NCBI GenBank assembly: GCA_031396505.1
Contig: JANNKX010000317.1
Location: 1 to 9,837 of the forward strand
Direction of reading: 5' to 3'
Source: JAAFHS01 sp031396505
GTDB lineage: Bacteria; Pseudomonadota; Alphaproteobacteria; Rhodobacterales; Rhodobacteraceae
DNA length: 9,837 nucleotides
Shown here piece after piece: positions 6,189-9,837 of the stretch (its first letter is position 1; the number at the start of each line of letters is the position of its first letter). The notes beneath the pieces are model-generated. The model searched no databases and was not told the origin of the DNA. It worked only from the letters and a program-made list of their open reading frames with translations. A program made the position numbers and the translations under genes.

Positions 6189-6257
6189 ATGGTCCGATTT
6201 CATCCCGTCCGTTCAGGTTGGGGGATGAACCGGCGGCCCGGAACGTCGGTATCATGA
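6189..6257 (+). CDS. Possible 22-codon leader ORF coupled to the GS-like gene
   Basis: ATG 6189 opens a 22-codon frame (MVRFHPVRSGWGMNRRPGTSV plus S) behind the strong AAGGAAGGA. It ends at TGA 6255-6257, which overlaps ATG 6254 (ATGA) and touches ATG 6257 (TGATG). The peptide is basic and matches no family I know. The junction would let ribosomes finishing the leader re-initiate on the ligase gene. It could equally be a chance frame; only the ribosome binding site and the junction geometry support it. Confidence 0.35.
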   Translation: MVRFHPVRSGWGMNRRPGTSVS

Positions 6258-7594
6258 TGAAAGACTACCTCAGAAAGCACCCAGATGTGCGCACCATCCG
6301 CGTGGCGGCTGCCGACCTGAATGGTCAGGCCCGTGGCAAACGCGTCCCAGCCCGTTTCGCCGATAAAGTCGTCAAGGACGGCACTCGTTTTCCCTTTTCC
6401 GTTCTGAACCTCGATATCTGGGGCGAAGACATTGATGACAGCCCCCTCGTGTTCGATGAGGGCGATGTCGACGGCGTGTTGAAACCCACCGAACGCGGCT
6501 TCATGCCGATGCCCTGGCTCGAGGCACCGACAGCCTTGCTGCCGATCTGGATGTTCCGCGAAAACGGCACACCTTACGAAGGCGATCCCCGCCATGCGCT
6601 GGCCACGGTCGTCAACCGCTTCAAGGCGCGCGGCCTGACCCCCGTCTGTGCGATGGAGCTTGAGTTTTTCCTGATCGACGATAGCGGCAAGACCATGCAA
6701 GTGCCCGCCTCGCCCCGGTCGGGCAAACGGCGCAAGGCCGCCGAAACCCTGTCGATCCGCGCGCTTGATGCCTTTGATACCTTCTTCACCGATCTTTATG
6801 ACGCGTGCGAGGCGATGGATATCCCCGCCGATACCACCACATCGGAAACCGGCCTCGGCCAGTTCGAGGTCAACCTGATGCACTGCGACGATCCCTTGCG
6901 CGCCGCCGATGACGCGTGGCTGTTCAAAATGCTGGTCAAGGGGTTGGCGCGCCGTCACGGTTTTGCCGCCAGTTTCATGGCCAAACCTTACCCGGAATAT
7001 TCCGGGTCGGGCCTGCACACGCATTTTTCCGTGGTTGATGAACATGGTGACAACGTGTTTGACAGCGGCGGCCCCAAAGGCACCGCCCTTTTGCGTCAGG
7101 CCGTGGCAGGCTGCATCAACGCGATGCACGATAGCGCGCTGATCTTTGCCCCGCACCAGAACAGCTATGAACGCCTTGTGCCCGGCAAGCATGCGCCAAC
7201 CGCGATCTGCTGGGGATACGAGAACCGCACGGCCGCTATCCGCATTCCGGCGGGCAACCCGGCGGCACGGCGGATCGAACACCGCGTGGCGGGCGGCGAT
7301 GTGAACCCTTACCTCATGCTGGCCACCATCCTCGGTGCCGCCCTTGACGGCATCGAAAACGAGATGGACCCGCCATCCCCCATCGTTGGCAACGCCTATG
7401 TCGTCGATGGCCTGCCGCAAATCCCCGAAGACTGGGAACATGCGATTGATGCGTTTGAATCCAGTGCCATCGTGCCGCGCTTTCTTCACCCCGAACTGAT
7501 CCGCAATCTGGTGCAGACCAAACGTCAGGAACTCCACTACATCGCCGAGTTGACCGAGGCGGAACGGGTCGAGCTGTACCTCGATACCGTGTGA
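6254..7594 (+). CDS. Glutamine-synthetase-family protein 1 (probable gamma-glutamyl-amine ligase, PuuA-like)
   Basis: A GS-fold ATP-dependent ligase that probably joins glutamate to an amine instead of ammonia; 446 residues from ATG 6254. The N-terminal beta-grasp part contains DLNGQARGKRVP. Catalytic-domain motifs: MELEFF with metal ligands E135 and E137, GLGQFEVNL (metal Glu), GSGLHTHFS with H255 and H257, NSYERLVPGKHAP, NRTAAIRIP (R325) and HRVAGGDVNPYLMLA. The flap Glu that closes the ammonium site in true GS (GYEAP, E327 in Salmonella) is His313 here, and the DGSS loop with Asp50 is absent, as in PuuA-type ligases. The upstream in-frame TTG at 6218 is rejected because homologs, as I recall them, begin near MKDYL. 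ATG 6257 is an equal alternative. A hairpin follows, then the amidotransferase gene. The substrate amine is unknown. Confidence 0.88.
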   Translation: MMKDYLRKHPDVRTIRVAAADLNGQARGKRVPARFADKVVKDGTRFPFSVLNLDIWGEDIDDSPLVFDEGDVDGVLKPTERGFMPMPWLEAPTALLPIWMFRENGTPYEGDPRHALATVVNRFKARGLTPVCAMELEFFLIDDSGKTMQVPASPRSGKRRKAAETLSIRALDAFDTFFTDLYDACEAMDIPADTTTSETGLGQFEVNLMHCDDPLRAADDAWLFKMLVKGLARRHGFAASFMAKPYPEYSGSGLHTHFSVVDEHGDNVFDSGGPKGTALLRQAVAGCINAMHDSALIFAPHQNSYERLVPGKHAPTAICWGYENRTAAIRIPAGNPAARRIEHRVAGGDVNPYLMLATILGAALDGIENEMDPPSPIVGNAYVVDGLPQIPEDWEHAIDAFESSAIVPRFLHPELIRNLVQTKRQELHYIAELTEAERVELYLDTV

Positions 7595-7603
7595 AAAACC
7601 GAT

Positions 7604-7626
7604 GCCCCCTTGCAGTGCGAGGGGGC
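7604..7626 (+). promoter_or_regulatory. Intercistronic hairpin after the first GS-like gene
   Basis: Arms 7604-7613 (GCCCCCTTGC) and 7617-7626 pair over 10 bp with one G-T pair and a 3-nt loop, AGT. No T tract follows, so it probably does not stop transcription completely. Like the hairpin at 4350-4378 it may separate segments of a polycistronic mRNA with different stability. Confidence 0.55.
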
Positions 7627-7664
7627 CCGGGACGAGCATTTGAAACCCAACCGGAAAAACCGCC

Positions 7665-8369
7665 ATGCTGATCGGAATCCTGCAAACCGGACAGGCCCCC
7701 GACGCCCTGAAGGGCGATATGGGCGACTATCCTGACATGTTCGAAACCCTGCTCGCAGGGCACGGCTTTACCTTCCGCACATGGCATGTCGAGAGCCTTG
7801 ATTTTCCCGCATCCGTCCATGATGCGGGTGGCTGGCTGATCACCGGGTCGCGCCACGGCGCATACGAGGATCACCCTTTCATCAAGCCGTTGGAATCCTT
7901 CATCCGTGACGCGTACGCGGCGCACGTGCCCATGGTTGGCGTCTGTTTTGGTCACCAGATCATCGCCCAAGCCATGGGCGGGCGGGTTGAACGCTATGCG
8001 GGCGGCTGGTCCGTTGGGGCCACCGATTACGATTTCGGCGGTGAAAAAGTCACGCTGAACGCATGGCACCGCGATCAGGTCACAGCAAAGCCTGACAATG
8101 CCACCGTCATCGCAACAAACGACTTCTGCAGCAATGCCGCCCTGCTTTATGACGACCGCGCCCTGACCGTGCAGGCGCACCCTGAATTCCGCGCGGAATT
8201 CGTCGACGGCCTGATGCGGACGCGCGGCCCCGGTCTTGTGCCCGAGACCCTTATGGCCGCCGCCCGTGCGCGGCTGGATGAACCCTTGGCCGACAAATCG
8301 ATGGCAGGTCAGATCGCCGCCTTTTTCAAACAACCCCGCGCATCCACGCAAAACCCGAGTGTGACATGA
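7665..8369 (+). CDS. Class I (type 1) glutamine amidotransferase-family protein
   Basis: A cytoplasmic hydrolase of the GATase class I fold, 234 residues. The nucleophile elbow reads VGVCFGHQ with C94. The remaining triad is in QAHPEFRAEF (H172, E174). GGWLITGSRHGAYED (about residues 55-69) forms the family's oxyanion-side loop. It stands alone, with no synthetase domain fused. Lying between two GS-like ligases and upstream of a PuuB-like oxidase, it most plausibly hydrolyses a gamma-glutamyl intermediate, releasing glutamate (the job PuuD does in E. coli, though PuuD is a different C26-type relative). Alternatively it supplies ammonia from glutamine to a partner. ATG 7665 has only a weak GGAAAAA upstream. 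Its stop overlaps the next start within ATGATG (8366-8371), implying coupled translation with the second GS-like gene. Confidence 0.88.
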   Translation: MLIGILQTGQAPDALKGDMGDYPDMFETLLAGHGFTFRTWHVESLDFPASVHDAGGWLITGSRHGAYEDHPFIKPLESFIRDAYAAHVPMVGVCFGHQIIAQAMGGRVERYAGGWSVGATDYDFGGEKVTLNAWHRDQVTAKPDNATVIATNDFCSNAALLYDDRALTVQAHPEFRAEFVDGLMRTRGPGLVPETLMAAARARLDEPLADKSMAGQIAAFFKQPRASTQNPSVT

Positions 8370-9724
8370 TGTCGAAATGGACCGACAAACTGCCCGAAGC
8401 CGCCCGCGAATATATCGGTGGCCGCCGCGTTGACGAAGTGGAATGTGTGACCGGCGACATTGCAGGCGTCGCACGCGGCAAGGCCATGCCCGCCTCGAAA
8501 TTTGCGCATCAGGCCAACTATTTCCTGCCGAATTCGATCTTTCTGCAGACCATCACCGGCGAATGGGCCGACAACCCGTTTGACGCCTTTACCGAACCCG
8601 ACATGATCATGGTACCCGATTTTTCCACCGCCACCGCCGCCCCCTGGACGGCGGATGTAACGCTGCAGGTGATCCACGATGCCAAGGATCAGGAAGGCAA
8701 TCTTGTCCCCTTCGCCCCCCGCAACGTGCTGCGCCGCATCATGGATCTGTACGCCGCCCAAGGCTGGACCCCCGTTGTCGCCCCCGAGATGGAATTTTTC
8801 CTGACTGCCCGCAACATCGACCCAAATCAGCCCGTGATCCCCCCCATGGGGCGTTCCGGCAGGCGCGCCGCAGGCAAGCAGGCCTACTCGCTTTCGGCCA
8901 TCGACGAATACGGCAAGGTGATCGACGACATCTATGATTTCGCCGAGGCGCAGGGCATGGAAATTGACGGCATCCTGCAAGAAGGCGGTGCTGGCCAGAT
9001 CGAGCTGAACCTTGCGCACGGTGACCCGATCCGCCTTGCCGATGAGGTGTTCTTTTTCAAGCGTCTGATCCGCGAGGCAGCCCTGCGCCACGATTGTTTC
9101 GCCACCTTCATGGCCAAACCCATTGCGGGCGAGCCGGGCAGTGCCATGCACATCCACACGTCAGTGGTGGATAGCAAAACCGAAAAGAACATCTTCGCCG
9201 GGCCCAAGGGCGTTGAAACCGAAGCTTTCCTGCATTTCATCGCGGGCCTGCAAAACCACCTTGGCGCGGGCATCGCGCTGCTTGCGCCCTACGTCAACAG
9301 CTACCGCCGCTACGTCCCTGATTTCGCCGCCCCCATCAACCTTGAATGGGGCCGCGACAACCGCACCACCGGCCTGCGCATCCCGATCAGCACCCCCGCC
9401 GGACGCCGCGTTGAAAACCGCTTGCCCGGCATGGATTGCAACCCCTACCTTGGCATCGCGGCCACGCTGGCATGCGGCTATCTGGGCCTGATGGAAAAGA
9501 AATCCCCCCGCCCCGAATTTGCAGGTTCCGCCTATATCGACAGCGACGAGATTCCCGTGAACCTTGGCGATGCCCTTGATTTGCTGGATGAGGACAAGGC
9601 CCTGCAAGAGGTCGTCGGCGTTGATTTCTGCAAGGTCTACGATTCCGTCAAACGCAATGAGTATAAAGAGTTCCTGCAGGTCATCAGCCCATGGGAACGC
9701 GAACACCTGCTTTTGAACGTATGA
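8366..9724 (+). CDS. Glutamine-synthetase-family protein 2 (probable gamma-glutamyl-amine ligase, PuuA-like)
   Basis: A second GS-fold ligase, 452 residues, clearly diverged from the first. Motifs: DIAGVARGKAMP in the N-domain, APEMEFF with E141 and E143, GGAGQIELNL, GSAMHIHTS with H262 and H264, NSYRRYVPDFAAP, and NRTTGLRIP (R333) followed by GRRVENRLPGMDCNPYLGIA. A321 replaces the ammonium-site flap Glu of true GS, so an amine is again the likely acceptor. Its HIHTSV, DNRTTGLRIP and SPWEREHLLLNV segments look closer to E. coli PuuA than the first ligase does; this is a by-eye judgement. Two GS-like genes in one set suggest two different amines, two steps on a diamine, or a mixed oligomer. 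It starts at ATG 8366 (ATGA overlap; ATG 8369 also possible). Its stop overlaps the oxidase start (ATGA 9721-9724). Confidence 0.9.
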   Translation: MMSKWTDKLPEAAREYIGGRRVDEVECVTGDIAGVARGKAMPASKFAHQANYFLPNSIFLQTITGEWADNPFDAFTEPDMIMVPDFSTATAAPWTADVTLQVIHDAKDQEGNLVPFAPRNVLRRIMDLYAAQGWTPVVAPEMEFFLTARNIDPNQPVIPPMGRSGRRAAGKQAYSLSAIDEYGKVIDDIYDFAEAQGMEIDGILQEGGAGQIELNLAHGDPIRLADEVFFFKRLIREAALRHDCFATFMAKPIAGEPGSAMHIHTSVVDSKTEKNIFAGPKGVETEAFLHFIAGLQNHLGAGIALLAPYVNSYRRYVPDFAAPINLEWGRDNRTTGLRIPISTPAGRRVENRLPGMDCNPYLGIAATLACGYLGLMEKKSPRPEFAGSAYIDSDEIPVNLGDALDLLDEDKALQEVVGVDFCKVYDSVKRNEYKEFLQVISPWEREHLLLNV

Positions 9725-9837
9725 ACCTGCTTTTCGCCTACGAGCGCAAGTGCGAATACCCCCCATCGTACTATGCTGCCACCGCAACTCCGCTGGCCCC
9801 CTTCCCTGTCCTGCAAGGCGCGCAAACCGCCAATGTC
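9721..9837 (+). CDS. FAD-dependent oxidoreductase (PuuB/DadA-like), N-terminal fragment cut by window end
   Basis: ATG 9721 overlaps the preceding stop (ATGA) and the frame stays open for 39 codons to the window edge. The peptide begins MNLLFAYERKCEYPPSYYAATA and continues PLAPFPVLQGAQTANV. The pattern YPPSYYA-(A/T), then P-L-G--(T/A)-(A/N)DV directly before the Rossmann nucleotide-binding glycine motif, is typical of gamma-glutamylputrescine oxidase-like (PuuB) flavoenzymes. The glycine motif itself would lie just past the window. In the Puu pathway this enzyme oxidises the gamma-glutamylated amine to an aldehyde with release of ammonia (or amine) and H2O2. The position right after a PuuA-like ligase supports the call, but the evidence is only 39 residues. 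Confidence 0.75.
   Translation, partial: MNLLFAYERKCEYPPSYYAATATPLAPFPVLQGAQTANV

Noticed and set aside
6218..6253. TTG start extending the first GS-like protein by 12 residues
   Set aside because: The extension (MGDEPAARNVGI) is not family-like, and TTG is a rare start; ATG 6254/6257 gives the expected MKDYL beginning and the ATGA junction.
6254..7594. True glutamine synthetase (glnA) for ammonium assimilation
   Set aside because: The ammonium-site Glu and Asp50 loop are absent and the context is amine catabolism; no glnB lies next to it.
6200..7666. 488-codon open frame on the - strand antisense to the first GS-like gene (similar long antisense frames at 5156-6190, 4362-5225 and 7314-8474)
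   Set aside because: They mirror strongly coding + strand genes in GC-rich DNA, have no recognisable domains and are low-complexity His/Gly/Arg-rich; typical codon-bias shadows.
1..9837. CRISPR arrays, tRNA/rRNA genes, insertion sequences, attachment sites
   Set aside because: No direct-repeat arrays, tRNA-like cloverleaf segments, transposase frames or terminal inverted repeats were seen by eye on either strand.

Overview
The window looks like chromosomal DNA of an alphaproteobacterium, most likely Rhodobacterales (Roseobacter group). It has GC-rich codon use, dense same-strand gene packing with ATGA/TGATG overlaps, and proteins of types common in that group (TerB-like COG4103, a stand-alone PhnD-like protein, and a GS-like/amidotransferase/GS-like/FAD-oxidase block). 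This placement is inference from style and remembered families, not from a search. All supported genes lie on the + strand.

Left part (1-1952): the 3' part of rlmJ (23S rRNA m6A2030 methyltransferase) is interrupted by an in-frame TAG at 520-522, exactly where a conserved Trp is expected. The reading frame stays recognisably RlmJ to a second stop at 727-729. It is followed by a TerB-like protein and, with a GTGA overlap, a cytoplasmic PhnD/SsuA-like protein. A strong hairpin without a T tract (1954-1982) follows directly.

Middle part (2079-6091): a complete polar-amino-acid-type (PAAT) ABC importer, consisting of an ATPase, two different substrate-binding proteins in tandem, and two permeases. 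The first binding protein keeps the carboxylate-binding Arg but has Ser where the amino-binding Asp of the family sits; the second keeps the canonical set. An intercistronic hairpin (4350-4378) separates the binding proteins from the permeases.

Right part (6092-9837): an AT-rich palindromic patch and two small hairpins, then a possible 22-codon leader ORF with a strong ribosome binding site ending in an ATGATGA junction. After it come a glutamine-synthetase-like ligase, a class I glutamine amidotransferase, a second glutamine-synthetase-like ligase, and the first 39 codons of a PuuB/DadA-like FAD oxidoreductase. The last three are joined by 4-nt ATGA overlaps. Both GS-like proteins lack the flap Glu of true glutamine synthetases, so they are probably gamma-glutamyl-amine ligases.

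Together the middle and right parts suggest an uptake-and-catabolism module: import of an amino-group-bearing compound, gamma-glutamylation, oxidation by the flavoenzyme and release of glutamate by the amidotransferase-fold enzyme, as in the Puu pathway. The substrate cannot be read from the sequence. The transporter is of the amino acid/opine type rather than the usual polyamine (PotABCD/PotFGHI) type.
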